DNA of 64,000 nt, taken from assembly GCA_021234155.1 (NCBI GenBank), contig JAJEKV010000072.1:2230436-2294435 (forward strand), written 5' to 3'. The DNA comes from Isoetes taiwanensis. Its lineage: Eukaryota > Streptophyta > Lycopodiopsida > Isoetales > Isoetaceae. Shown here piece after piece: positions 44,254 to 57,150 of this stretch. Within the stretch, counting starts at the first letter, position 1. Each line of letters starts with the position of its first letter. Below the pieces are notes generated by a model. The model made no database searches. It was given only the letters and a program-made list of their open reading frames with translations, and was not told the DNA's origin. The translations under genes were made by a program, and so were the position numbers.

Positions 44254-46723
44254 TTATATGCAAGAACCACCAAGTCCAGGACCACCGTAGTAGAAGTATA
44301 CGCCCCAACTGCGGCTCGAGAAGGAATGTATGTCATAACAAGTAGACCTGGTGGAAAATGTCTGAAGATTGGAGGCTGGCAATAATGCATTGAAGGCATT
44401 AACATAAGCAAGGTTTCTGAAGTAGCTTGCTCTTGAAAAGCCGGCCTCGGCATAGTTTCCAGATCCCATTTGTGTGCTAGTGTGCCTGCTGTTCGGCTCA
44501 GAGTTTACTACTTCACCACCCCATTCTATGGTGGTGGCATAAGAGCCAAGGTTGGAGAAGAGTTCAGATGGCCAGTATCCTATTAGTTTGTTGCCATATT
44601 GCAGCCACCAGTCTCCAGCAAGCAAGTCCTGCATCGCACATTGCATTGAATCATCATACAACACATTGTACAACTTAATTTTTTGAAAAAAAGTTTTCAC
44701 ATAAATCAAGCTGAGCAAATGTACCTTCCATATCAGAAGGTGAATGTCATACTGGGAACTGTTGACAGAAGAAGTTGGAGATATGGATCCACCCATTAGA
44801 ATGTTATTGCTAGTTTGCACGAATCCGGAACAAAGAAGATTGTAACAGCCAGTTCTTTGATATGCATCATTCTGCAGGTTCAAGTATTACATGTAATTAG
44901 ATTGAAACAAGTTGCATTACATAGTATTAATTGGGCATGTAAAGAGATCACAAAATTAATTGTTTTAGAAAGAACAGCATGATCCTGGAAGTAAGGTTTG
45001 ATCATGTGACCAAGTCATGAGAGTTAGTAGAATTACCGTCCAGTATGTGAAGAACCTTGGATTAGAATCGCCATACAGGTTGGGGCTTACCTGCACTGGA
45101 AAATATGACTTCAGAAAGTGCCAGCAAGTATTAAGTGATCAGATGAAATAAATACTAGCACTAAACTCAGTGTCAAGGACTAAGCAGATAATTAGTTTTG
45201 GTTTTTTTTTTTTTAAGATCAAATCAAACATGCAAAAAAATCATGGCGGAGAAGGATCAAGGGAACATACTAGGCAATGAAATATGCAAAAGATGATGGA
45301 AAGGGAAGGATCAAAAACATACTTGCCACCTACTTCAATGCTGCTTGAAGTATCAAGTGATCAGATGAAATAAATACTAGCACTATACTCAGTATCAAGA
45401 ACCAAGCAGACAACTAGGTTTCTTTTTTTGTTAAGAATCAAATCAAATATGCAAACGGCAGAACGATCACGGGAACATACTAGGCAATCAAATATGCAAA
45501 AGATTATGTCAAAAAGCATACTTGCCAGCCTGCTTCAATGCTGTTTAGATCCCCTCCATTGTAAGATCCTGCAAGAAGCCATATCTGAGAGAGGCTGAAT
45601 TCGCTAGAAACTTGAACATTGGGGTCCCAGACATTGATGGTTGCTTCTGCACCATAATACTGGCCTCCTTGAAGGTATCCAATGGAATGCTGCTCAAACA
45701 GAAAAAAGAGAAGTTAAGGCTTGGTAGTTTTCCAGCAAACAGATGTGATGGTTTAAGTGTGTCGTAAGGCAGACTGAAGAGCAGTTTAAACTTGTTTAGA
45801 AAGGTAGAAAATGAGTTTATGAGAAAAAGAGAAGGTAAAGGCTTGGTAGTTTTCACAACAAATGTGATGGTTTAAGTGTGGATTGAAGAACAGTTTAGTT
45901 TGTTAAGGCATGGTGGTTTTCCAGCAAAAAATTTTGATGGTTTAGGCGTGGCATAAGGCAGATTAAAGAGCAGTTTAAACTTTACTTGAAGAAAAGAGAA
46001 TGAGTTTAGTTTGTTACCTCGTGTCTAATTCCACCTCCAGCTTCTGGAGCAGCAGCGGAAGAGCTGGTCATGGGGGGTGGAACCCTGTGCTTTCGACCAA
46101 ATTGTTTGCTGAGCCCTGCTCTGAGGACATCCTTGACAGTAGTTCTTCGAATAGGAACGGTTCCGTGAGGGCATTCGCCATTTTTCTGCCATAGCTGCTG
46201 TATTCCATGGCCCGATTCAGAGCTTTCCGACGCGGGCCTGCTTGTAGCCTTTGGAGCTGGCATTTTCTGGCAGACCACGAGCTCTTTTAGCCCACTTGGC
46301 AAAACCGAAGAAAGAAAAAAACAAAGGGCAAAAACCCACCTTAATCTTGGCGTTTCTAAGAAGGGGATGATCAAACGCAGGCTGCTGATGTGCGTGCACA
46401 CAATCGACAATATCTCCATCTGGGCTCTGCAAATTCAAGCATAAGAAGCAGAATCAGTACCGGCATTGTTGTTTTCTGGAAAATCCGACATGTGGGTATG
46501 GGTTTTCTGATCGATCCGACATGGGGTTTTTTCTAACCTCTATAGTTTTTGCAGCAGGCTTGTTTACGCTCTTTAAAACCCTCAACACCCTTCTGCTAAG
46601 TCCCCTTTCTTCACCCTCTTTGGGACGTGATTCTTGGCCATGGATCAATCCGGCGAAAACAAAAAACAAGAACAAGTGGATCAAAAATCTTGGACCCAGA
46701 TCCAACCTCCGCCTTGATCCCAT
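44254..46723 (-). CDS. neprosin-family (DUF239) secreted protein, seven exons
   Basis: Exons 46723-46538, 46426-46340, 46266-46018, 45689-45522, 45090-45037, 44871-44725 and 44628-44254, all with GT-AG ends and all phase 0, give 421 residues with no stop. Residues 1-29 are a signal peptide ([16 protein letters not shown]). The neprosin activation region follows: [20 protein letters not shown] and [16 protein letters not shown] (about 60-150). The catalytic domain (about 175-421) has [69 protein letters not shown] and a final YYGGPG. Neprosin is a glutamic prolyl endopeptidase. E226 (IEAGW) and E336 (GGEV), 110 apart, fit its E188/E297 pair. The acceptor of exon 3 (GGTCTGCCAG) is weak. Probably a secreted or apoplastic protein; peptidase activity is inferred. 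Confidence 0.9.
45125..45547 (-). repeat. tandem duplication within intron 4 including the exon 4 end
   Basis: 45125-45349 and 45350-45547 share AGTGATCAGATGAAATAAAT through GCATACTTGCCA. The inner copy duplicates the last 20 or so bases of exon 4 together with its donor (CAAGTATG), so a decoy 5' splice site lies about 200 bp inside the intron. Confidence 0.8.
45700..46017 (-). repeat. three diverged repeats filling intron 3
   Basis: AAGGC(T/A)TGGT(A/G)GTTTTC, then TGTGATGGTTTAAGTGTG and AGAGCAGTTTAAACTT-like phrases occur three times between exon 4 and exon 3. Confidence 0.75.
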
Positions 46724-49580
46724 TTTCTTGCATTCAAACCAGTACTGGAAGAATCACATTCCAATGGCGAGCTCCGCCGCTGGCATGTGATTATAAAAGA
46801 GCAAAATCACGTCCACGAACGGTGCAAAAAGTGCAGCCATTTCTTCGCCGGAACAGAGCCCTTGTCCTGGTTTGCATATCACTAGACTAAAGGAAGAAAA
46901 TGCGCCCATCTGGGTCCTCCATGTGAAGAAGAAACAGACTAGATTAAGACTTCAGAAAGGTGGGAACCTACCAAAAGTCTATCGAGCCTAGCTATGGCGA
47001 TTCAATCTTTCTATGCTGGCTTCAACCCAAGAAAAAAAGAGCTCGCCCTTTGTGGGCTTATGGGGTCCAGGCCACCGCTGTTGCATTTTCTGACATGGCG
47101 GCCTCCATCTTGCAAATTTTTTCGCAAGATTTGGAGTAAATTAAGAGCACTGATACTTCTACGTGAGACCCATCTGTGTGTCGTTTTCTAGAGGCTCGAA
47201 ACTCCGTTCTAGAGCTCCATAGTTACAGGTTTGATCGAGACCGGACCGGGATTTTTTAGTCTGGTCTGATGATCAATACTCACAATTTTTTTGTGGGTTC
47301 GAGATTAATTCCAGTATCTAGACCCCTGTCATCCGCACTTGACCGATTGGAAAGGATTTGTTTATGTTTTGCAGATTAGTATGCATTGCCCTTTATGCCA
47401 TTACTATTTTCCCGTTGTAAAAAGCTCCATATGCTGGTCCTTGAATATGATTGATGCATATCTATTCAAACACGGCAGTGTCTGTCTGATCAGCCCATTA
47501 TGGTGCTGCACAAAGTAATATATTATTGTATACTTCTGATTTGCTTAAAAAAGATATTCCGCCGAGCATTTTGGCCCGGATTTTCATCATTTAAAGGTGC
47601 CCACGAAATTTCCAAGCCTCAGCGCCTTGGTTATTGCCCGGTTCTACAGAAATGATCGGCTTGGCAGAACAGTAGACTGCATTTTTTTGCCTGCTCTGCA
47701 TTGTCAGATTTTTTCTTTTTGCCCCTTCTTCCTGTTAGTCTTTGATGATCAGTGTTCACACAGACTCTTATATCGAACGCTTCAATTCAAACTATCAGCA
47801 TTTGAAAGGAATCTACAAACTTTTTCCGTTTAGACTATCAGCATTTAAATGATACATTCGGGCAAATTTGTAAGTGCCTAGCTCATACATTATACAGACA
47901 TTCAAGCTTCATATCTGGATTCATTGCACATTCTGCTTGATTTGACAGGGAATTTGTTTGCCTGTAGATTAATACAATTCGATCTGGCAGAGCAAAATCT
48001 ATATCTAGGAACTCAGATCCTTTTGCTGGAGAAGACAGACTGCCTGGAAAGGTGTCTGGCTATGGAAAATTGAAACGAAACTTTTGGAAGGGCAGAATCA
48101 GAAGCGTTCAATGCAAACTGCTATACTACACAGTAATGGATTGCATTGCATACTGTTTTTGGTCCTGTACTAAAGCCTGCAATGAAGAAAGAAAAACTCA
48201 CATATAAACTAGAGCCATCAGCCTCCCTTCTTAATGCATGTGCCACACATCCTTCAACCTTTTAATAATCCAACTTGTTTCATTTTTTTAATGCCTTGCT
48301 TGGTCACGCATTTGGGCCACTGTCCCAAACATTGTGACATCATATCTAGTGGAATATTTTTTGGTACCCCCTTGTCCCATGACAATGGTCTTTTCCTGCA
48401 CTAAAAAAACCAATTCTAATCTATTTTTCTTCTTTTTCCTCTGTGGTTTTCTTCCTTCTTCCTCTAGATTTTGCTTCATGTGTGAAAAGTATCACTTATA
48501 CATAGCACTTTGACGCCTCTGATTCTCCTTCACACCGCTATGTTGAAACCTCAGCCCGTTATTCAAGCGACGCCACTTCAGATTCTTTGTCTTACCTAAC
48601 AGCATCTAACAACCTGATTAAACCATTGAAAACAACTCAAGTGTCTTGTACTAACATGTTCATTTGATTAATCTCAAGTGTCTTGTACTAACATGTTCAT
48701 TTGATTAATCCATTGAAAACAACTCAAGTGTCTTGTACTAGCATGTTGATTTGAATGCTTGCCATAAACAATGCGTATCGACCTACATTTTCCAAGTACA
48801 AAAGGAGCATCACCACCTACATTTGTACATCACCTTCAAAGTTTGACATATGTAGAGAATGGTCTTAATCAATACAAGGCTTATTTATGCATGTTTCATG
48901 CATAATAAATTATCACCTAACCTTGTGTTATGCGGCCCTTTAATCCTAGAGTTATCTCGTGGACCTATTTGGGTTGATCTATCCGTATCGGTTCCTCAAT
49001 CCCTTCTCTATATCAGGGACTAATTCTCTATGGTACTTGTGAGATTTTAAATATGAACACGTATTTTAAGATTAACTTGAAATTGTACCACTATATTCAA
49101 AATCAAAATTAAATTCTTCACGAGTTTAGCACAATTGCATCTTTAAGTACACTCAATTCGCTATAACACTGGACATATAATACAAATTTCAAGGTAGCAT
49201 TATACAAATCAAAACTTCAGTCCTTGAGAGACCCAGTCAGGACCGCAAGGAATTTTTGAAAAAACAGACATCAAAAAATCCTTTCACATCCATAATTATT
49301 GAAATGAAATAAGAATGTCAGGATATTATTATTTCTCAATGGAAATAGATACTAAGGACTATTCATCTTTCTAAATGCATTTAATTTCTTCAAAAGGTGG
49401 AATAATTATGATTTGTCAAAATATTAACCTGTTGGAGACTCAACTGGGTTCGTAAATAACTTTTGAGCTTCAAACTCTTGGGAATTTTTTCTAAGACTTC
49501 TTTTGGTAGATTTCTCATCTCATGATTTACAAAATGAAAGAAGTAGAAAGAAGTCGAATTTCTAGAATAAATCATATTGA
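46724..49580. other. 5' flank of the neprosin gene and unassigned DNA
   Basis: A TTATAA motif at about 46791-46796 is a candidate TATA box for the minus gene. No other gene was recognised. At 48622-48760 CTCAAGTGTCTTGTACTA(A/G)CATG occurs three times. Confidence 0.45.
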
Positions 49581-49585
49581 CAAAA

Positions 49586-49755
49586 TAATCTGAGAAATTT
49601 TACACGCCAATAATAAACTTGACTTCTTTGCATTTGATTCTGCATCATACAGGTGCACCCTGGACTCATATTGACAAAATAATCTGAGAAATTTTACACG
49701 CCAATAAGAAACTTGACTTCTTTGCATTTGACTCTGCATCATACTAAATAAGGTG
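49586..49755. repeat. tandem duplication of about 95 bp
   Basis: CATATTGACAAAATAATCTGAGAAATTTTACACGCC through GTGCACCCTGGACT is present twice. Confidence 0.8.
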
Positions 49756-50535
49756 CACCCTGGACTACCACAGTCATCGGATTCGTCGATCCTACAACCC
49801 AGATCGTATGTTGGAGCCTTTAGCACCTCTCTTTTCGCTTATAGTGATTTATGATTGGAGACGCCTATGAAATACGATTTCGCCTAAGGTTTTAAGGGAA
49901 TATCGAACCTCTATACGGCTTTGCCTAAGATTTTAAAATATGAAATACGGGGGATCGAACCTCTACCAAAATAATTCAATGTCCTAATAAGACTACTTTA
50001 ACTAATATACCCAGTGAGTGATTATTTTTTTATCTTGAATCTATGTTTTTTTTTTTTTTGTAAGAACCCATTCAATTGTTTTAAGGATGTATGGTCTATG
50101 GTTTCAGGAATTGTTATTTTTTACATCCATATCAAATACCCCTGGAACCCCCTGTTATTTTGTTACATATTCTAAACGAGGTCCACCCTGGACTACCACA
50201 GTCGTCGGATTCATCGATCCTACGATCCAGATCGTATGTCTGAGCCTGTTAGCATCTTTTGTTTCGCTTATAGACATTTACGATTGGAGGCGCCTATGAT
50301 TTTGAAATATGAAATACGATTTTGCCTAAGGTTTTGAGGGAATATCGAACCTCTATACAGCTTTTCCTAAGATTTCAGAATATGAAATACGGGGGATGAA
50401 ACCTCTATCAAAATAACTCAATGTCCTAATAAGACTACTTTAACCAATATGCTTAGTGAGCTAATGTGATTATTTTTAATCTTGAATCTATGTTTTTTTT
50501 TTAATAACAACCCATTCAATTGTTTTAAGAATGTA
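49750..50535. repeat. direct repeat pair of about 430 bp carrying the Helitron target site
   Basis: The block from CACCCTGGACTACCACAGTC through CGGGGGAT(C)GAA.CCTCTA and ATAAGACTACTTTAAC to CCCATTCAATTGTTTTAAG occurs at 49752-50090 and again at 50178-50535. The first copy runs on into ATGTATGGTCTATGGTTTC. The second is interrupted right after ATGTA by the Helitron, and the continuation is found at 54288. Confidence 0.85.
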
Positions 50536-53500
50536 CTAGAAACGTGTGCCCGGCGATGCTGAGCATTAGTCGTGAATGTGTGGGATGGGTAGGTGCAGTG
50601 GAGTTTATAGGTGAAATAGAATCTTGTAGGTTTGTCATGTCCATAAATGGAATGTAGCATCAAGGTGTTATAAGTATCTTGCATGTTGTAATGGACGAAG
50701 AATAAGATATTTGTGTGAATGAAAAAAATCAACCTTGCATTTACATAGGAATAAAGTATTAAATTATGAAACCTATTCAATTTCAGTTTTCAAAATGCCC
50801 AAAAGATGTCACATATTCAAATTTTGTTGTCAAAATGCCAATTTTAGAAGAGTTAATCAAATGCACAAAATATTAGTTTCAAATGCCACTTTCCAAAGTT
50901 GTGAATGTGGACAATGGATTCTCATACGCCTCATGAATGAGAAAAAGTTGTATCATCATTATTGGATGATAGGGAGTAAGGAGATAGATGTTTGCAAGAG
51001 TCTTGTTTGAAATAATTGGTGCATGAAATTTGTGTTCAATCAACAAATCCTAAACAATGTAAAGTGCTTTTCATTGCACACGTCAAAATATATTAAGCTG
51101 AGAATAGATAGCTTTGAAAGACGAGATAATAACTTTGAAAGGCCATTATCTATAAACATGATGAAATTATCAATACTATATCTCTATTGTGCTCCTAAAA
51201 CTATGTCCACCAGGCGTCTATGGACGTTCTAGACATTAATAAATTATTATGTTATACTACATCAAATAAAAGAGAGCATGCTCTATCTTGTAACCAAAGA
51301 GCACCACTTACATTGTTGCAAGAGAATCCTAATCAAAAGTTAACAGAAGGAAAATAGCATGTAAATAGACTGTACAAAACATCTTAGAAGAAATAATACC
51401 AGCATAATGAGCAGCCATTTCAGCTTTTCCCGATCCCCTCAAACCACTAATGTTTATCACATAACGAACAATATCTCGGTCTGCATTGATCACACTTGGT
51501 GGCTTGAAGCATATGTCCGACTTGTAACTTTTAGGAGCAGCAGCATACACTGATCTCTGATAATGCACCATGTTTGCAATAAGTAGCCAGAGCTAAGCAA
51601 TCATGCCCAGCATATAACCATCTATTAGTCTAAGGCAAGAACCCAAATCCTGTTATGCAACTCATTGGTCTTTGCACCCATTTTTTGAAATTTCTTTACA
51701 TAAAACTCCTTTGACAGAGTTGACGCAAATTAGCTGTTCTAGATTCAGCTCAGCAAGTTACTTTGTTGAGCATGAAAGTCTTACTTTAGTTGAGCCACAT
51801 GCAGAGTAAGAACTTCTGCTTAGATAGAACATCCACTTAAAGTAACAATTTACACTCTGGCGCAATCGAACCAGCTTTGCCCACTATTGTAACTTAAAAT
51901 GGAAATGAAATATTAAGCAATATAAAGGAAAACATTCCTTCATTGATTACTTACGTGTATACTTAATATCTCAATTCATCATTTTTAGAGTCCCAAGATC
52001 TTTCTTAAAAGAGAGCAGATAGCTTGAGAATCCATCTATTGTGCAATCAATAATTGTAGCCAACACGTACTTCTTTGAATAAAGCTGCAATCAAATCCAC
52101 ATGACATCAGATACTGGAATGCTCTTCTAGATAGATGGGTAATGAATCAAGCAACAGAGAGAAGCAATTACATGTTTCAAAGAAAATTAGACAAAAACAT
52201 CAACTCTAATAGCTTAGTCACTGCACACTTCCGATTAAAGAATGCATATAATATGTAATGTGAATGCAGAAGAAGAAAGAAAAAGGGATATGGAAACAAC
52301 AAAAAATCAAGACTGGAACAACCAAAAACATGCTAGATTTAATCCTGATAATGATATCAGAAACGCAAAAATCAAGCAGATATTGATCTGGAAAGTTCAA
52401 GAGTTTAAAAACTGAAGAATGGATTGAGTACCTTTTCTAGATTATATTTGATTGTGTTGAAGACATGCCTTATGTGGCCTTCAACTTTGTAGTTAAGATC
52501 TCCATGCCAAATTACAACATTGGATCATCTGCTAAGAAAGGACCTCGTTAATGTTCCAAGAAATAGCAAACGAACCTAAATTCATCTCTGCAAATTTTGT
52601 TCTAAGAAAAAGTTGCAGTCACAACATTGTACTCACCCAATCGTACTCAGGGTTAGGTTGAAGATAGAACCACGTCTAAGATTGCCATATAAAGCAGATT
52701 TGAGATAATGGGAAGCGCCTTTAAGAATCCTATGCAAAGCAAGATTGGTTTATGTCTAGAATATTAAAGGATAGAAAATAGTCAGGCAGGTAGGTATAGT
52801 GAATACAATGCTTGAGCACCAGCCATTCCCCATACCCTATTGCCATCTCGAAGAAGTCTGGACAGACATTTCTGTTGTTCTTCAATTAGCAAAACTGCAG
52901 GGCTACATCTCTTGCACTGGACCCAAGGCAAATGATCAGTTAGATATGATCACAATGTTGGCATTCTTGCTCGCTCATCCTCAGATCGTCCCTCGTTGAA
53001 CTGCCCAGAGATGACTTGAAATTTAGAACTTAGCTCTCTTGAGTGAGCTCAAGCAGAAAAGAACAAAAGTAAAGGTCTTTGTGGAGCGGGAGGCTGAAGA
53101 AAAGTTTGAGCCATGGACAATCAGATTTGCAGACTTACAGAATCAGACCATCATTGCATGATTGCAGACATCACCGAATAGCTGACAGAGATCTTCCAAC
53201 ATTTATTGGCAATAGCTGACAGAGATCTTCCAACATTTATCGCCGGGCCACTTCTTTAACCAAAAGAGGGGTCATTCCCCCATAGCTAGTTCTCAAAACA
53301 GAAACCTCTGTTAAGTTTTCATGCTGTAGCAGCTTGAGCATACAGAGCGCCTAAAATTTTTCAGACTGTTCTCTGCTTTTCGTGTAAGATTCTCTAAAGA
53401 AAACCAAATCGATAACAAAACGGAAGCATTCTTAAGAAAATGCATGACCCTGGCAGGTAACCAACACCCGACTGTGCTTTCAAGGACCAGATTTAATTGA

Positions 53501-54287
53501 AATAAACGGGAGCTGTAGCGAAAAGGGAAGCCAACCTGGCAAGCAAAGGCGAAGCCGACTTGGTAAGCAAAGCAGAAGCTCTAAAAGCCTTAAACCTTTG
53601 GTGGCTGATCTACAAACAAAGAAAAAAATGAAATAGATTTAATCTTTGCCCGATTAGCATGCACGAATAAACAGCCTTATTTTCTGAGAACAAACCTTAC
53701 AGCTCTGGGACGGGCATGAGAAGCAAAAAGCGAAGCCCTTATACTGAACCTTATAAGCTTTGGCTGGCCCAATCTTTTGTAGCCGAATGCTCCCCACCGA
53801 GAGGAGGAAAGAAAAGAGAAAAGGGGGATTCGTTTCTTCAACAACGGGATTTTTAAGCTGTAAAGGATTTTGAAGAAATGGGCATTGAAGGAAGAGCATC
53901 ATATATGAAATATCCTTCCCGAACTCGCTTACTGCACTCTGGAATGAAAACTCAAAACAAACGTACAAAACAGAGGATGAAGAAAAAATTTACCTTGGCG
54001 GTTCTTTGTGTAGCCGAATGCTCTTCAGCTGCAAAACAATGAAAGGTAAGTTAAATATTACCTTCAAATCCACGATGGAGCCAGAGGAGGAAACATACTG
54101 ACCTGCTTGTGGCGAAAACTGAGCCGCTCCCTCCTGCTCGAATTTGAACTGTGCAGGTAGGAGAGGAGATGAGCAAAATATGCACGACCAAAATAATCCT
54201 GCAAGGGGCCAAAGGGAACGCCACATGCGTCTGCACATGCGGCGTTCTGGCACACAACCCAACACCCTCCCTTTTTAATAGATAAGA
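50536..54287 (-). mobile_element. complete Helitron, 3,752 bp
   Basis: On the minus strand the 5' end is TCTTATCTATTAAAAAGGGA (54287 inward). The 3' end is a hairpin GCTCAGC-ATC-GCCGGGC (two mismatched pairs) then ACACGTTT and CTAG (50539-50536). It lies between A (50535) and T (54288) with no target duplication, as Helitrons do. A related empty site at about 50064-50170 reads straight through the junction (AATTGTTTTAAGGATGTA|TGGTCTATGG). No Rep/helicase was seen, so it is non-autonomous. Contents look like captured plant exons. Confidence 0.9.
51420..52700 (-). pseudogene. possible captured gene exons inside the Helitron
   Basis: Minus-strand exon-like pieces: SHYLKSALYGNLRRGSIFNL ending near 52638 at a GTGAG donor; VVIWHGDLNYKVEGHIRHVF ending at 52434 before GTACTC; KKYVLATIIDCTIDGFSSYL near 52000-52085; and CFKPPSVINADRDIVRYVIN to HYAG|GTATT near 51405. 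WHGDLNY resembles the W.GD.N(Y/F)R box of inositol polyphosphate 5-phosphatases, but that is one short motif and an upstream stop is in frame. The donor gene is not identified. Confidence 0.3.
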
Positions 54288-56463
54288 TGGTCTATGGTTT
54301 CAAAATTGTTATTTTTTACATCCATATCAAATTCCCCTGGAACCCCCTGTTCTTTTGCTACATATATATGCCCGGCCAGAAATTTGCTCACGGGGCCTTT
54401 GCCCTAACAGAAAAAACGGTTGGACCCAATCCAGCCATGTCATGTGTCATGCTGCCAGGTAGAAAAAATAAAAAGAGGGTAAAAACAGTGTAGAATGACA
54501 ATAAAAAGGGCAGAATGTCAGTAAAAAAGTGCAGAAAGGATCATAGACGTTATTGCATGCTTTTCAGGAAAAGAAGGGGTGACAGGTGTCGCGATGTTAT
54601 TGCACAAGACGGCTGAATTGGGCCCAGCTGTCTTTTTCGAGTCTAGAGAAGGACGGAATACAATGGGATTAAAAAAAACCCTAGTTCGATTCGAAGCTCT
54701 GCATGCGTTCATTTGTCACGAAGGGAAAAATAGAAGGGTGAACCGTGGAAAACATGGGTCTTAGAGGTGCTTTCAAACATAGGCCTCTAACCTCAAGGTC
54801 TTCTTGAGGTCCAGACCTTTTCCATTGGTGCCTCAACCTGAAGCATTCAGGTTTTTGACCTGAATCTAAAATAATCCTCAGGCACTTTTGAATGCCCAGG
54901 TTTTGAACTTGGCATTCTATTTATAGGTCAGCAATCTCATGGGAAAGCACGCTAATTCATAAAATACATATTATATAAAAGACTTTTATGGGCTTTTACG
55001 GGTTGTAATGGCCTCGGTGGCATCGTCAGACGAGGCGATGAGCGAGCATCGGAGGCCACGAGTCGCTGCCGAGCCTGACGCCGACGCCGAGACCATTACT
55101 GCTCGTAAAAACCATAAAATATTTTTGTAAAGTGTAAAGATACTTTTTGTTCAAATTTGGCTTATGTGGTAATGTGTTCATCCTAAACAGAGCCCATGTG
55201 CCTTATGCTGGGTTCTCAACGATCTGTTTCATTCTGTGCAGGGCTTATTCCATGAACTCAATTTTTGTGTTGAATTACATTCCCAGTTTCTTAATCCGAG
55301 CTCGATAAAGGCCGCAATGTAAATAGAATGAGGAATAAACGGCAGAAGAGAGATGTCGATGCCATATTCCTGCCATGTCTCAACAAAAAACTTTGCTTCC
55401 TAAATTGATCCTGCCGGAGTTGAAGAGGCCATGACCATCTATCTATTTTTGGTTAACTAGAGTCAGTGTGAACCTAAAATTCCCTGTTTTGAAAACATAC
55501 AAGCAAATAGCAATGATTTGTTTCTTAGTCTGCTTCTATTTCTGAAGAGAACAACTGTGGTGGCGCCGCTCCTCAAAGTTTGGAAGAAATTACTCGTTTT
55601 AATATGTAAATAAAGGAGGCGTAATTTGAACAAAAGTATCTTTACAGTTCCCATGCAATATGCCTTCAAAATCGTATCGAAACCATTGTTTGAAGTCACT
55701 AGATTGTGATAGCTAATGCATGTAAGTGTTGATTATCAGGAGCAGAAAGACTTACGTGGAAGGGTTGCAATCTGCCAGTCCAATGTGGAGCATCGTACAT
55801 TGCTCCTTCCATTCCTCTCTTTATTCCCTCTCGAATATCGTTAATCATTTTACGCATTTCTACATAGGATTGTATTTATGCCCACCAATGCCAGGATCCA
55901 TTACTAGTACTTCTTATTTCTAGATTTTCGTAACTCAAAACAAACAAAGAGTTTAGGATATCATCTATCTAGGGTTTTTTATGTTCAACCTGCACTAGAT
56001 CCCTATCATGATATTTGAAAAATGGGTCGTGTTTATTTAAAACAAAAAGACCTATGCAGCAGATGGCCTTTGATGAGTTGAACACTCATGCTTGTGTTGA
56101 TGGGAATCATGAAGAATAAGAGTAAAATTCAAAATAAAATTCTATGTACTTAAGACAATCCAATCAAGGAAGATCGATGGCAACCAGAGATTTGCAACTA
56201 TATGCTCCTTTACTAATGCCTAGTGGTAGAAGTTCATATTAGCAGTTTTAGAAGTATGTGTCTGTTGCCTTCTTAAGATGTTAAATAAATTACACCAACG
56301 TATCTTTTGAAGCAGTTACTTGATCTTTCACATCAGCTCATGTCCTATATTTAAATCTTACTTTGTGCTTCATATTATAAAAGAATATAGTCGAAACTAA
56401 CTTATAGGAATGACCTAGCCTTTTCTCCAACGAGGGCAACCCATAATGCGACATCACTTTTTG
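54288..56463. other. unassigned; flank of Helitron and a long hairpin
   Basis: 54288-54362 continues the Helitron target sequence. No gene was recognised. The GC-rich hairpin at 54983-55120 is listed separately. Several minus and plus frames under 80 codons have no recognisable content. Confidence 0.45.
54983..55120. repeat. 138-bp imperfect hairpin
   Basis: The left arm CTTTTATGGGCTTTTACGGG..GTAATGGCCTCGG pairs with the right arm CCGAGACCATTACTGCTCGTAAAAACCATAAAA, and pairing continues inward through a GC-rich centre with G:U pairs. It could be a small MITE or a foldback transcript such as a microRNA precursor; nothing here decides. Confidence 0.6.
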
Positions 56464-57150
56464 TTTTTTTTTTTTTAAGGGCGCCAAACTTTATCCCACA
56501 TTTTAAAGAAGTACATGTATAATTGCAAAGGTAGGAATAAAATCCCAGCAGACAAAGATAATCCATTGAGTGAAGCAACATGCTTATGCAAAAGATAATA
56601 TACCAAAATATTCCTCAAAAATCAAGTGTTTCTTCTTAGAAGCAAGCTAAGAAGAACTCCACCAATCTATTTTTTGCCTCGTGGAGAACTTTGTCAGCAC
56701 AAATTGTTAAGCCTTTGAAGATGCACCAACACTGTCTTTTCTAAATAGATCACAACAACCAACCTGAAGTTAAATGGAAGCTTGCTGCTGTAACCTATTC
56801 CAAGTGGAAGGATAAATAGCAAGAAGCACATGCTGGCTAATTAAAGCCATATAACCACGACCAAACTGCCCCAACTTGGTCGCATAGAAAAAATAATGTT
56901 CGAGACTCTCAAGTTGCTGCTTACACAATGGGCAAAGTTCTGAAATTTGGGGAGCCTTACCTCCTAAATTAGCAAAATTCTGAGCAAAGAAAATGATCCT
57001 TAAAGAATATTCTTTTTTTGGTTAAAAATTCTTTTGTCTGGTGTTTCCATGCAATTCTTGTGTTCGAAACGCAATTTGTAATATGTTCATTCATGGTTTC
57101 CTCATAGTTTGATCATATAATATGTTTGTAGATGATGTTGCAAGTTGTTC
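56464..57150 (-). pseudogene. LINE relic, array copy A
   Basis: On the minus strand the coding relic ends in a zinc-knuckle-like CPLCKQQLESLEHYFF and then runs through stops to AATAAAGTTTGGCGCCC and an A run (56464-56475), the LINE 3' end. Several stops. Nearly identical to copy C at 62850 and more distant from copy B at 58709. Confidence 0.65.
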
